64,000 bases of DNA from Turbatrix aceti. Its lineage: Eukaryota > Nematoda > Chromadorea > Rhabditida > Panagrolaimidae. The notes beneath the pieces are model-generated. The model did not search any database. It saw nothing but the letters and a program-made list of their open reading frames with translations, and was not told the DNA's origin. Shown one piece after another: positions 24,206 through 36,187 of the stretch; the stretch's first letter is position 1, and every line of letters begins with the position of its first letter. The translations under genes were made by a program, and so were the position numbers. The DNA lies in assembly GCA_963969345.1 (NCBI GenBank), contig OZ017768.1, forward strand, positions 6,534,718 through 6,598,717, given 5' to 3'.

Positions 24206-27200
24206 CGGTCTGGAGTCGTTTCCGGAACAATTAACCTTCCGAAATTTCCCCAAACCCCCGCCATAGTGCGTTCCACCTTATCTGTCCATGCCATCGGCTC
24301 ACGTCGCCCTGATTGTGTTCTATCGATTGTCCGTAGCCCTGTTTTTTCCTGATTCCGACAAAGATAAGCGAAGCGGGGCACTTTCACTCATGCGAAACTG
24401 CTCCGCGCACCACCACCAACAACAAACCACGACCACGACCAGGAGTCAGACGCTGATCATCGTGTGAACCCTTTGTGTTTTGGCTCACCGCGCCCGATCA
24501 CGCCAGGTCATCATTGTCGTCATTCGGGGCCTCTTAGCCCCTTTAATGGCCACGGCCACACCACAGCCCCCCCCCCTCCTACCCTTCGACGCCTGTGCAG
24601 AGGAGCGAGCGCAAAAGCAACTGGTAATCCGCTGGTTTTGCGTTGTCGTACTTTCTTGTTTTTCGAATTCATCCTACCGGTTTCGAAGGGTCCGCGCACC
24701 CCTGGCCGGCCTCCGCTGATGTCATCTCGCGGATTAAGCCCTTCCCTTCCCTTTCCTTTCCTTTGTCCAAAAAATGCAGGAAACGATTGTGCAATAGTCT
24801 TTGCTGCGGATTTGAGGCCATCGTTTGGTTTGTTTGTGACTTGTGATTTTTGCTGCCAGTTCAAATTGTCGACCTTTTGTTGAGTCAAAAATAGAACCAA
24901 ACTCGGTGGCGAGAAGCGTGACTTCCGCCAGCCCACCCCTGTTTTGAAAAATGGCCCCCTCGCGACTTTCGTCCAAGTTTTTCATCACTTAATTGAGCTC
25001 AGCGTACGTACTACGTGGAGGAGGAGGAAAGAAGGCGCGCCAGTCAGCCTCTGTTCCGGCAGGAGCGGTGGCTAAAAACTTCTAGCAGCCATTAGCCGGT
25101 CTCAAGAGTCAAAAAAAGAGTCTATTTGGAAAACCCGGCGGCTATGGGCAGCGGTGGCGGCGGCGCCATGGTGGAGGATGAGTGAGGCTTTGTCGTTCAT
25201 TGGTATGTATGCAGACGAGTTTCCCTCCACTTTCCCAGAGCCCCTACAATTAACGTGTGCCTATTCGAAGCATTGTACTCAGTGCATGCCCCCCAGCTGT
25301 GCCGTCTATAGTCACGGCCAAAAAACTCTGGCCACACTCAACTCCCGGGAGATCCCGTTCCTCCTGCCTTTTATAACTCCGTTCTACGAGGGCGTGACAG
25401 CTGCTCCGCGTCGAAAGTATGCGCCCTGAAACCCGAGATAGCCGCTGCCCCATCACTCAGATTTATTCCTATTCCTATTCCTATTCCTGTGCCCGGCTCT
25501 ATTTCGAAAAAAAAAAGCTTTTTTTCTTGTTTTTTTGCACTTCTGTGAACGTATTTAAAAAAAACAACGTCTGCAGAAGATTTAAACGACTGATAGCAAG
25601 CCTGAAAGCGGCTTTTTAGGAAATCCAGAGAGGTGTCGTCTTCAGTTGATGCCTAAAATAGACAGACAACCGCCCGCGCATGCCAGCCCTGTCCAGGCCC
25701 GGTGACAGCTATCGATAGCTCCTTGTTTTCAGGTTTTCAGGATTTTGCAGGCAAGCATGTATCTAACATCACTCACTCAACTTTGCAGTATGCAATTTCA
25801 AATTTCAAATAAATAATTTTACGACTTGTCTTATGTTAGTTCCTACACGTTCTGTCAAAAATTTGTCTTTGAGTGATGTTTCGGACATGTTTTGAACCAT
25901 GTCTGTCTGTTTGGTGTGCGACGACCGACGACCGACAGAGCCGAGCCAAACGTCTGTCAAAAACACGCAGCTTTTGGCCGCTGAGCCCGGATGGAAGGAT
26001 TTGTTCGTTTTAGTATGTGGTTCGCGAATCCGATTCGCAGACGGCTCTGACATGAAAGTACTCTCGTTTATTAGCAACCCATGAAATGACTCAATGCGCA
26101 AATATGCATGCATGACGAGGGTGTACTAGTGTTTTTTTTGTCCTGTGCCTTGCTTTGGGCGCGGCACTCACTGGTGTACGGTAATGCATCCGATTTTTGA
26201 AAAAAAAAAATCTTTTTTAGCAAAAATTGAAATTGAGATGTCTGAAATTGAGAATTTTTAAGACGCTTGTCTTCTCAAAATTTGATATACCCGGACTTTT
26301 GATTTTTGATCCCGTTTTATCAGTTATTATCTCAGGGATAAAAGAAGGTGGTAGACGAGAGATTCTAAAAACTCCCCCATCGGATGTTTTTGCCATTTTT
26401 TCCGCAGTTCACTTCCGCTTTTTCTTCAAATTAAAATTTTTTAGAAAAACATTATTTAATTTGTAAATAAATTTTCTCTTAATTTTTTAACGTTTTAAAT
26501 TTTCCAAGCTTTGCTCTGGCCCTGGGCTTTGTCTTTTTGTTCTCCGAACTCACTGATGTGACCTTTGCTGTGGTCCAATGTTTTATTTTTGCAGAACAGG
26601 AGGAAGTAGAACGACGTGTGTATGCCTCGGCGAGTACTAAAATTTTTATTAAACTCCCGCGGAACACCCACTTTTTCGTGCAATTACGCTGAGTGGTTGT
26701 TGTCCCATGTTTTTCTTTTTTTTTTGTTTTCGGAAAAAAAAACAAGATAAAAGTTGTCTGATGAAGTCCAAGTCGTGATAGGAGTTGAGTTGTACACTCC
26801 CAGAAGTCTAGCCTATATAAATCGTGATAGGAGTCGCACGATAGGAGTTCCTGGGTGAGTCAACGTCACCTCCGGCCACGCTTCGACAACGACTGCACCC
26901 TGATTTTGTTGTATGACGCGGTTACACCTCTAGAGAGGTGTAGAGTGACGTCGTTTGCGTCACTGCGCGATAAATACATACGTGCACATGTGTTGCGCAG
27001 TCGGTTTGGCGACCGGCGACCGGCGACTGGCGCGGGCACTGTCGTAATCGTAATCGTAATCGGTCTTGTATTTAGGACACTTGTTTTTGGTTGATCCTGT
27101 GATGCTGCAGAAAAAGAAAACTCAAATTATATCCAAATAACCAAAATTGGTATGTTTCGAGTTAAAATTGTTTGTTTGCGTTGATTCGTTGATTTTGATC

Positions 27201-30200
27201 AAAACAAGCAGGTACGCAAGTACTTTTTGATTTATGAAGTGTCTCTGCACCGGGGACACCGGGAGATCGAGTGGGCCCCGTGCCAGGCAACCTCCCGGTC
27301 GCTCGCTGCTTTATCTGATGCCCATTCAGTCCCTCTCGACGTCGTTGGATACTCGGTCCGCTGAACTTTCCCCGAAAGAAGACACTGTCCTTCCCCCCTC
27401 TCCCGTTCGTCTTCGTAGATATGTATTTCGAGGCCGACGACGCGTGATAGCGTGGCGCGGCGTATCTAACTCTTTGGAGGGTGTCATTAGCGCAGATGGG
27501 CAAATGCGATTACTCTTCTCCCTGCACGTATACGTCGTCGTCGGCGTGGTCGTTCTCGGTGGTGGTTTTATTGTCGCCCCGTGAAGAGCCTTTTTTTGCT
27601 CTCCCTCTCCCTAAAAAAAAGCGATGAGATTTTCTCGGAGCTTCTTTCTCACCATGCATTCCGAGAACCTTCAAGTCAATTATTTGTTCCGATCCCCGAG
27701 GGTTCCAAGCCAGGTCAGACGTGTCCAAGTGCTCTGTTTTCTGACTTCCACTCGCTTCAAGCAGCGATGACGGTGTCGCCACTTGACGTCTCCTAGCCCC
27801 TAGCATCGCAACGTGATCGCCTGGAATGTAACAGTTGCAAGTGGCGACGTGCTATGACAAATTAAGCATCTGCTGCTGCATTTGGTCAATATTTGCGCAC
27901 CTATCAAGTGGACATCGCTTTATCTATCGCTCTCGTGGCCGAATGAATGTCTGTGGCTGACGAACGAGAACGAACACCATCCGCGCGTCCGTCTCGTCCC
28001 ACCATTTTAGGCTGTCTTTTTGACATTCAAAAGCGTCGTGCTTTTTTTCCTTGGAGGCAAAAAAAAACCTGATGTATCCCTCTTTTTTCCTCTTTTTTTC
28101 CTGTTTTTGTTGTGTTGCACGAACACGATCACAAAAAAATTGTTTTTTTCTTCCTTCATCATCCGCGCGTGCCCGGCTATGACCTTGCGATCGTGTTCGT
28201 TCGGGACGACGATCAAAATATCTCGCTGGACTGGATATGACTTGCGGATCTCGTTTTTGGGCAGGGCAGAAAGTCAGAAAGTGTGGATACGATACGGGTT
28301 CAGCCGGTCGTGAGGGGATTCCATCCGGTTCACTGACAGCCATGCGTACCATACCGCCTTGAAAATTTGAAAATTCATTTATTTTTTAAAGCAAAGCTTC
28401 CAGAAAATGAGATTGAGATTGATTGGGTGGTCTCCAGTCTCCAGGTAGAGGGTGGAGTGTGCACGAGGGGGCCTCCTGCGCGTTGTGGGAGTGTTGGTGT
28501 TGTTGTTTGCGCGTCCCGGGGGTGGCTTAAGGGGGTGCTCGCGTCGTCGTCCAGAAAGCCTTCGCTTGGCTTGACCGCTGACTGGCCACTGACTGACCGG
28601 TGGCCACAGGCTGCTGCTGTCCGCTCCGTTAGTTATGCGTAATCGTAATCGCGCAGGCGTCGTCGTCGTTCATAGTCCACCGTTCTAGATAGATATACTA
28701 ACTCGGTTGCTAGAGGCTAGAGCAACATGCGCAGGTGGGTGCCCCGATGGTGGTCTGTCTCGAAGGTGGGGGCTGTGCTGCGTGCACACAAACCTGTGCA
28801 CAGGTCGTGGTAGTTTTCGTGGTCACGGTCGTGGTCACCTAACTCGCGCACCACGGCCGGCCGCGGCCTCAGTTGAGGTGGACAGGCCGCGTTGCTCTGT
28901 CCAGCCTGTTGTGCGGGGCGACCAATGCGGCTAGCCAGCCAGCCATTCGATTGCGGCTGTTTCAGCTCAGCTCCGCGCATCGCATCGCCCCCACCTTCGG
29001 CAGCAGCCGCGGTGGCGGTGGCGGTGGCGTGCGCGCGCATTGCATTGTTGCTTCTTCGTCTTGTTCTTCTTGTTCTTGTTCTTCTTCTTATTCAATCGAT
29101 TGTCTGTCTATCGATCTCATCGGCGCATCTTCTCACCTGTCCGAGTCCCGCTTCTAAATACTGTTCGTTTGCGGGTGTCATCTCCAGACTGACGCGTAAA
29201 TGTGTTTTCTTCACGTGCTTATTTTTCAGTACTATCTATCGTTTTTTTATGCGCCCCAGATCGACAAACACACCCATTTTCCACGTCAGTTTGAGGTTTC
29301 TGGGCTAACGAAAATACAAACTATCATTTTGAAGACTTCTTCTCTTCACGGATTGGATTTGAGTTATTCGCGCTGGTCGAAGACGAAGACAGCCCCCTTG
29401 GCTGTCCAGATGTCCCTGCTATGTAGTTATTTATCCGGATTGCAATTTCTCTTGTAGCGCGCATTTTTTTGCTCAAAATGGGCCCTTGGCCGGAGGCATT
29501 CCTCTCACATGCCGTAATTGGCAGTTAGGCACACCTGCATCACAAATCCGGCCAGAGACCTGCTTGCGCGCGTCGAATTTTCTGATGAATCAGGTTCGGG
29601 GTTATCAATCCGACCGACCACCTCGTTGCATTCATTTTCTTGTCTTCCGTCTTGTTTCGCGGCGAGATGCGTCTTCCGACTACGATGCATGATTAACGAA
29701 GAAAGGGGGGTCCAAACTATCCCGGCGGTCGGAAACCCGTTCGTTTTTGCACGCCGCGTCGTCATGTGCTTGCTTCTTCGCGCGTCGACGATCGCTTGTT
29801 TTGGAGCCTTCTGTGAGTCATTATTATTGTCTCCCGTGGGGTGACACAGCGTCGACGCCGAGAGCGAACTCAACCACGCCCGCGCGGTTTTTCTGGTTTT
29901 TCTTCGGGTTGAGTTAATCATCGCAAAAACGCCAAAAGTGACCCGAAGTAGTCTAGTAGTCTTGCGTTGCTTCCGGTGTCGTCGTCGTTGCATCCATCAG
30001 TCGATTTCGGTTTTTTTTAGGATAGAAGGAGTGAAAGCGATCGCGATCGCGCTCGTCGCTCCTTTACTAGTGATCGGTCATGTGAACGGAGTTGACTGGA
30101 CTTATCCCCTCCTTGCCCATCTCTCTTCCCTTTTCGGTCGTCGTCGTCGTCGCTGATGACTCGGCTTGATTCTTCTTCTTTCAAATAACCGACTAGGTGC

Positions 30201-30985
30201 GATCATTTGCTCACTAATCGAATTTTTTTCGCGTTTGCAGTAATTTTTTTGATTGCTGCACCGATCGTTTTTTTGTATTTTTTTGCCTGGCATTCATGTT
30301 CGTTCGTTTTTTGGATTTCAAATGGCCCAAGGTGCGCCACGCCGTTCGACGTTCAGATTTTTTTCCTCGCCTCGCATCACAGGAGGAGGGCGTCCAATTA
30401 ATTTGATTTGGCGAACGAACGAACGAGCACTAAAAAGGACCGCTCATGCGTTTTCTGAGATTTCCGGAGTGGAACTGGCCGGTCCACGTCCGACCGTCCG
30501 TTCTTCACGTGCTGCTGCCAGGAGGGGGGGGGGGGGAAGCGGACATCACATGCCACTTACTATATTTATTTATTTCGAACTAGCTATGCGGATTCCTTTG
30601 CGACAGTCTTTTTTGTGTCCCCCCCCCCCATCCAGACTGGAAACTGTGAAAGGCATAATTAACCGCTTCTCCAGGGGCGTCACGCCGACCTGGTTTACGT
30701 GTGCACTCCGACTCTGCTTCCTTTTGACGACCTGAGACACGCAAAGTTCGACCGCGCAAACTATGCATGCATGCGCATTGTTTTTTTTTAATTGCCCACA
30801 AACTCGAGTTAAATTTGTTCTTTGGAGGAATTTGAGCCGCGTTTGGGCGACTATTTGACTGACCTTTTATGCGTTTTGGGATAACAGGTGACTTTTGAAG
30901 CCGCCATTTTGTTTTTTTTTTCGCGAATGTAAAAAATTATCCCAAATGTGCAATTTTTAACCCATTTTCTTTGCAGAAGTGACCA
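24206..30985. other. 6.8-kb noncoding stretch upstream of FAM43
   Basis: No coding exon was found. The DNA is of mixed composition: GC-rich blocks near 24480-24760 and 28700-29060, simple repeats (TATTCC units near 25466-25490, GTAATC units near 27041-27062, TTCTTG units near 29048-29095), G13 at 30524-30536 and C10 at 30619-30628. FAM43 has an acceptor TTTCTTTGCAG 9 nt before its ATG, so part of this stretch may be FAM43 5' UTR intron and its regulatory DNA. Confidence 0.45.
26773..26860 (+). promoter_or_regulatory. candidate TATA promoter with GATAGGAGT repeats and a splice donor
   Basis: Three copies of CGTGATAGGAGT or CACGATAGGAGT (about 26774, 26823, 26837) flank TATATAAAT at 26814-26822. 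A strong donor GTGAGT follows at 26855. TATA, start and donor spacing would suit a short noncoding first exon spliced to the FAM43 coding exon at 30977. Inference only. Confidence 0.35.
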
Positions 30986-33064
30986 ATGATGCCCTCATCG
31001 AGCGGCTCGTCAGCGAGCTTCTTCACACTGCCGTTCAAGAGGCGCAAATACACAATCAACCCGCCGGACGACGTGTACAACGTCATCTACCTCGGCAACG
31101 TGCTCACAATCATGGGCAAGGGCGAGTTGTCCATCGAAAAACCCCTTGCGCTCATCTGGAAGGCTTATACGTCCAAGCAACAACGCCACGAACTCTCAAT
31201 GAAGCTGACCGTCACGAGGTCGGGTCTCAAGGCGGAAACCAAGCTACAGGGCCTCACGGAGTATTGGGCGCACCGAATAACTTTCTGCAAGGCTCCCGCT
31301 GATTATCCCAAAATTTTCTGCTGGGTGTACAAACACGACGGCAAAAAGATGAAGCCTGAGTTTCGGTGTCACGCGGTTCTGTGCAAAAGGTCAACAGAGC
31401 CTGCTTCGATTGCCACCGCCCTGACAGCCTACCTGCAGACCGCGTTGGCCGAGTACAAACGAGAAAAACGCGCCATCGAAAAGGCGAGACAGGTTTCCGC
31501 ACAGGCCGGAGGACACGGTCTTGGTCCCAGGCGGAAACTTTTATTGCAGTCTGGCAGCCTCAATTTTCGGCCACCGGTCAATAGGTCCAAATCGGCGCCT
31601 AGGCTCGGCAGTATCGACGAAGAAGAAGAAGGCGACGAAGCCGGACAGTCCTTTGAGTGCCCCGCAGACTTGGATCACGACAACGATCACGATCACGACG
31701 TCGCTTTTGAGGTAAGTATATTTTTTTCAGTTTTTTCCTAAATATTATACATATTTGCGGTTACTTTTTTTACGATACGATCGAAAATTTATTTTGTGTG
31801 TCAGTCACGATTTGCGTCATTTTCGTCTTTGCCGACGTCATACGTCCATTTTTTTGATGTTGTTTGAACAAACAAAATTGGTTATCTCATCCGGTGTTAA
31901 TCCAACCCAGATTACCTGTCTTGAAGATAAGTGGTTTCTGGAGGATGCGATGCACATCCATCCGTGGGGTGGATCATTGACGCGCGCATCTTTTGTTCGA
32001 TACAAGTGTTTTCTCTCTCGATGATTATTGTGCATGAAATCCGCTCTTTTCCAACAAATTCTTTCTTTTGTCGCATTATCTCAAGACCGAAAAATGCGGA
32101 ACTTTTTCACATACATACTGACTTACACCCTTCGCAACAACCAATAACCGATTCGTCGGTGGTCGTCTCGCGAGCGAGCGAGTGAGCGATGATCGTTTCT
32201 GCTGTTTCGGGCAGGTGGTCTTGGCTAGTTCACCGCGCAAAAGACTCCCCTGAAGCAAAGGACTGGTCTTGTTGTCTCCGACAGATTTTTGACAGTTTTC
32301 AAATTTTTTTCTTTGGACAAGTGACTTGAAAACGACGTAACGCTGGTCGCTCCTTATGACAGTTCTGAGCGATCGCTCTGGAAAGAAACCACTTAAAAAA
32401 ACTTTTGAAGCAATCAAAACAGAAGAGACAGTTTCAGGAGGACGATGGAGAGGTGCCCGACGACGAAGATGAAGACGAGATCTCATTTGACGACGACGAT
32501 GACAGCTTTTACTTTGATCGTCGATCGACACCGCTCGGCGACGACGTGTACTCGAATTCCGGGTCCTCTGGGACACCCAAGTCAGACGACGACGCATCGA
32601 GCACGACTTCCTTCAAGCGGCAGCCGTCGATGACCCCGGCTTCCAGGCATCGACGTGCTCAGACGAGGCTGACAGAATCCGACGGCATTCACGCTTTGAC
32701 TGAACGCCTCGAAGTTGCGTGCAGCGTTGAGGACGAGGCTGTGCCTACGACGTCGTCCTGCGCGTCCAGCGACGATGGATTCGCCTCTGGCGGCTTGAAA
32801 GACGGTCCTTCGCACCGGGACCCTGACAGCATCAGCGACGAGAGCGGCTACCACGAACCCGTCACCGGTCCCGCGAAATCCCACAGGTTAGTCCGGTGGT
32901 CTTTTGTGTAACACACAAAAAAAAAACTAAATATTTTGCTCGGTTGCAGCGATGACGACGACGAAGACGACGACGACTTTGACGAACAGCGAAAAGCTGC
33001 TCTAGCAGCTCAGAAATTCCTCCAGCACGCTATTGAGCCCAACATTCAGGTCACTGCGTTGTAA
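30986..33064 (+). CDS. FAM43A: FAM43-family PID/PTB-domain protein
   Basis: Exons 30986-31711, 32438-32886 and 32950-33064; 429 aa. The N-terminal part (about residues 25-165) matches the FAM43 phosphotyrosine-interaction-like domain: YNVIYLGNVLTIMGKG, MKLTVTRSGL, YWAHRITFCKAP, FCWVYKH, then FRCHAVLCK and the helix ALAEYKREKR. The family block RRKLLLQSGSLNFRPPV-RSKSAPRLGSI follows, as in human FAM43A/B. The C-terminal half is disordered and acidic. FAM43 proteins are poorly characterised; a role in Notch-related endosomal traffic is reported for vertebrate FAM43A but is not shown by this sequence. The choice between FAM43A and B is not meaningful for an invertebrate. Intron 1 is 726 bp, intron 2 is 63 bp. 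Confidence 0.88.
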
Positions 33065-33611
33065 TATATTCTGCCTGCATCTGACCTACCCAAAAAAAAA
33101 GAAAAGATAAAAAAACTCTGCCCTTTGTTCGTTCGTTACTCCTTTCTTCCTTCCTTCCTTCACTGCCCTGCCATGACAAGCAGACTTCCCAACACACACA
33201 CACACACACACCAGAATCAATAGACTATCTTCTCTGCTTACCTTTTGAAAAAACATGTGATCAACAACACTGCAGATTTCAACGGCCTCGTAGTCTTAAC
33301 CTATTTTGTTCGATAAATTGCCTTTGGGCTGCAAGGCACTTAACGATTAAGCCGGTTGCCCGAGAACAATAAACAGATGGAATGAGTTGAAAGACAAAAC
33401 TACAAAAAACAGAAAGAAAACGATAACAGGATCTTACAGCGAATAAAAAATATGCGATACGACACCACATACGGTACTACTGTACTTTACGATTCAAAAA
33501 TAATAAACTGCGAGTAACAAATTTTTCCTGGCAAAACGCGCTCAAAGCCACGCGTTTTTTTCATTGCGTTTTTTTTAGTTTTGAGTTGTTGTTTCTGCGA
33601 GAGAAACTGCG
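33065..33611. other. spacer between FAM43 and ALKBH6
   Basis: Contains a short CA repeat (about 33193-33212) and AATAAA at 33368-33373, a likely poly(A) signal for FAM43. No exon seen. Confidence 0.5.
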
Positions 33612-34517
33612 ATGTCGGACGAAAAGGAGAACCCACCAGGAGAAAGCGGCGACTTTGAACGCATTATTCTGGATGCCAATGATTTCGTCGTCAAAACCGT
33701 TAGTTTTTTATTTATCATGCATATCTGTTATTTTTTTGTATCCAATTTAGGCACCAAATACGATTCGGTATATTCCGAGCTTCATCGACGAAGAACTCGA
33801 GGAATACTTGATCCGGCAGGTGAACAATGCACCGAAGCCGAAGTGGGAATTTCTACGGAATCGTCGTCTCCAGAATTGGGGCGGCGTTGTGAGCTCAAAA
33901 TTCCTCCTGGCTGACGGAGATATGCCGACGTGGCTCAATATCGTCATCGACAAGCTCATGGACGTCCAAAACGCGTTTTCAGCTGACCACCGGCCGAATC
34001 ATGTCCTGGTCAATGAGTACCTCCCTGGACAGGGTATCATGCCTCACACCGACGGCCCTGCCTTCCACCAAGTCGTCGCTACCGTTTCCCTTGGCAGTCA
34101 CACTTTTCTCGACCTTTATGAGCCTCTCGCTGACGATGACGTAAGTAACCTTTGTGCGTTATTTTGTAGCCTATGGCATTTTTTTCTTACTTTCATTTAT
34201 TTTGTAGGACAAAGCATTGTTTATTTTTATTTATTTTGTAGGACAAAACGCCACTTTCCGAAAGATATGTGGGTTCTATGCTCCTTCAACCCCGGTCTTT
34301 GATCGTCATAACGGACGACGCTTACATCGGCAAGCTGCACGGAATCGAGGAGCGCGAGATCGACGTGGTCACTGATAAACTGTTCAATCGACCTGCGAAT
34401 CTGGAAATCGGGACAAAGCTGACTCGAACGACGCGAATCTCGTTGACGATTCGCAACGTGCCCCGGGTCAAGGCTAATTTTGTTCGAAATCTGCTTTTTG
34501 GTAAGTCTGCCAAGTAA
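33612..34517 (+). CDS. ALKBH6: AlkB homologue 6, Fe(II)/2-oxoglutarate dioxygenase
   Basis: Exons 33612-33698, 33751-34140 and 34242-34517; 250 aa, close to human ALKBH6 (238 aa). Double-stranded beta-helix fold. The iron triad is visible as H128 and D130 in MPHTDGP and H192 in KLHGIEE; the 2-oxoglutarate-binding arginines are in TRISLTIR (224 and 230). The NRRLQNWGG motif and NHVLVNEYLPGQGI are typical of ALKBH6. The substrate of this AlkB branch is not well established. The third exon has two nearly identical acceptors 34 nt apart; only the second keeps the frame. The stop codon TAA overlaps the first of several AATAAA hexamers. Confidence 0.93.
34195..34247 (+). repeat. tandem duplication of the 3' splice site of ALKBH6 exon 3
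   Basis: A 19-bp direct repeat, ATTTATTTTGTAGGACAAA, occurs at 34195-34213 and 34229-34247. Each copy is a complete acceptor plus the first six exon bases. Use of the upstream copy would add 34 nt and shift the frame. Confidence 0.95.
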
Positions 34518-34541
34518 ATAAATAAATTGTTGTACGGGATA

Positions 34542-34547
34542 AATAAA
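34542..34547 (+). terminator. poly(A) signal of ALKBH6
   Basis: AATAAA 25 nt past the stop. Two further hexamers overlap each other at 34517-34526, the first starting in the stop codon. Confidence 0.65.
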
Positions 34548-34588
34548 AACCCTGGAATCTAGGGTGATCACATCCATCAACAGCAGTT

Positions 34589-34594
34589 TTTATT
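34589..34594 (-). terminator. poly(A) signal of the MBLAC1 gene, overlapping its stop codon
   Basis: The minus strand reads GATTAAATAAAAAC: the last A of TAA is the first A of AATAAA. The 3' UTR would be only about 20 nt. Confidence 0.6.
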
Positions 34595-36187
34595 TAATCA
34601 GGCAAAAAAATTATCACAGGCTCGTCAGCCGGTGACGGCAAAGAAATCGGCTTTGGCGTCTGAGACCTGGTTTTCCTGGCTTCTTCGAACGCGTAGGGAT
34701 TGACTTTTGTCACTCTTTTTGACTCGACAGGTATCGTAACAGTTTCCCTATCAATGGACTGTTTTTTGATCACCAAAGTTGCGTTTTGCTGTTTGTTTTT
34801 TGCGATAAAGTCTCTGAGGGCATGGTGCCTCCTCCAGGTCGCCGCAAAGTCGTCTGTTATCGCCCGGATCACTGAAATATCAAATTTTAGACGCTGAAAT
34901 GCTCAAAAACATGATTTCTTACTAGTTTTTATGTGCGTAGCGTTGGCACTGTTCAGGAGACCGGCCAGCAGAGCCCCAGAAGCGTGGTACGTTCTTTTGT
35001 CATCCTTGATGGCCGGCGGCGGTGGAACCTGATACCAGGGATCACTGTTGTACCGCTTCTGTGGCGGGTCAACTTCCTTCGTCATTCGAGCATGTTTGTA
35101 GGGAGACGAGTACGGTGGAGGCGAATTCATGACAAGGTAACTGTTTTCGAAGCCCATTGGGGAATTTGAGGGGCTTGGATAGCCCATCTGGCCCAATCTG
35201 GGGGCCTGGGTAGTTCATAGGTGTATCTTGGGGTCCCGGATAGCTCATAGACATCCCAGAAGCAGGAGTCGGGATTTCAGGTAAATCGCAGTTGTGCCGG
35301 AGTTTCATTTCACGTGTTACCCTAAAAAATTAGATTTCACCGCTTATTTTTAACATTTTTCGGTTTTTTTACCTGAACATATTTCCGTGACCAGGAACAA
35401 TCCACGCAGCCGCGCAGAGCACCTTGACACGGTACCTGAGCCCGACTTCGACGTTCCACGCATCGTTGAGCCAGAGTTCGCTGTCGAGATTCGCGTCTTG
35501 TTCGTTGTAGAATAAGTCACCTGAAAACAGCCCCTTCAACACCTGTATGACCCCCCACAGCGCGTACCAGTGACAGCAACTCTCCCGTAGCCGGGGACGT
35601 TGGAGACGATAACGCTGATATCGTGATTGGTATGTCCGGGCGTATTCCAGATTTGTACGTTGGTCGTCAATGGCATTTCGTCGTTTTCAGCGAGTTCGGT
35701 ACGGAGGTAAATATTTCCCATGTATTCATAGGATCCGAAAAAGTGTCTCGAGTTGGGAAACGCGACGCCCTGTCCGAAGTGATCGGGATGGCCGTGGGTG
35801 GTGACGACGTACTGCACGTTTCCCGGATGCAGGCCGTTGGCAGCCAGGCCCTGTTCCATTTCGTTCTTCGCTGCAATATCCGTCGCAGAAGGCGAATCGA
35901 CGACAATGTTATAACCGTGGTCACGGATGAGAGTTACTGTAGATCGTAGCGACTGGCCCTGCTCGATGGGCCTGATCTCGCCACGAACGATCACGGACAC
36001 CGAAAAAGCCTGCATGTTTGTGGGTTACGATATCGAATTACGATATAGGCAAAAAACTTACGGAATCTGACGTAGGAGGCGGCGATGGCAGTGATTCTGC
36101 GCGGATAAGGCGGCCTGCCAACACTGCCTGGATCACGATCACGATCACGGCAAAGCGCGCTACAAACAGGTTGGACGACGAAATCAT
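34594..36187 (-). CDS. MBLAC1: MBLAC1-like metallo-beta-lactamase protein with signal peptide and extra C-terminal tail; one-base frame break
   Basis: Exons 36187-36062, 36009-35568, 35520-35373, 35321-34923 and 34871-34594. Residues 1-28 are a signal peptide (hydrophobic run FAVIVIVIQAVLAG). The hydrolase domain carries the zinc motif THGHPDH (H114, H116, D118, H119), TPGH (H168), the bridging D191 in TGDLFY and VPGHG (H234). Vertebrate MBLAC1 is a nuclease acting on histone pre-mRNA; the secretion signal here argues for another site of action. After GHGNMFRV the frame enters an MSYPGPQ-type repeat. A one-base frame change near 35175-35195 (GGG where GG would keep MGYPSPS) is needed to reach the rest of exon 4 and exon 5. 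Without it the protein stops at 35069 after 322 aa. Confidence 0.85.
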
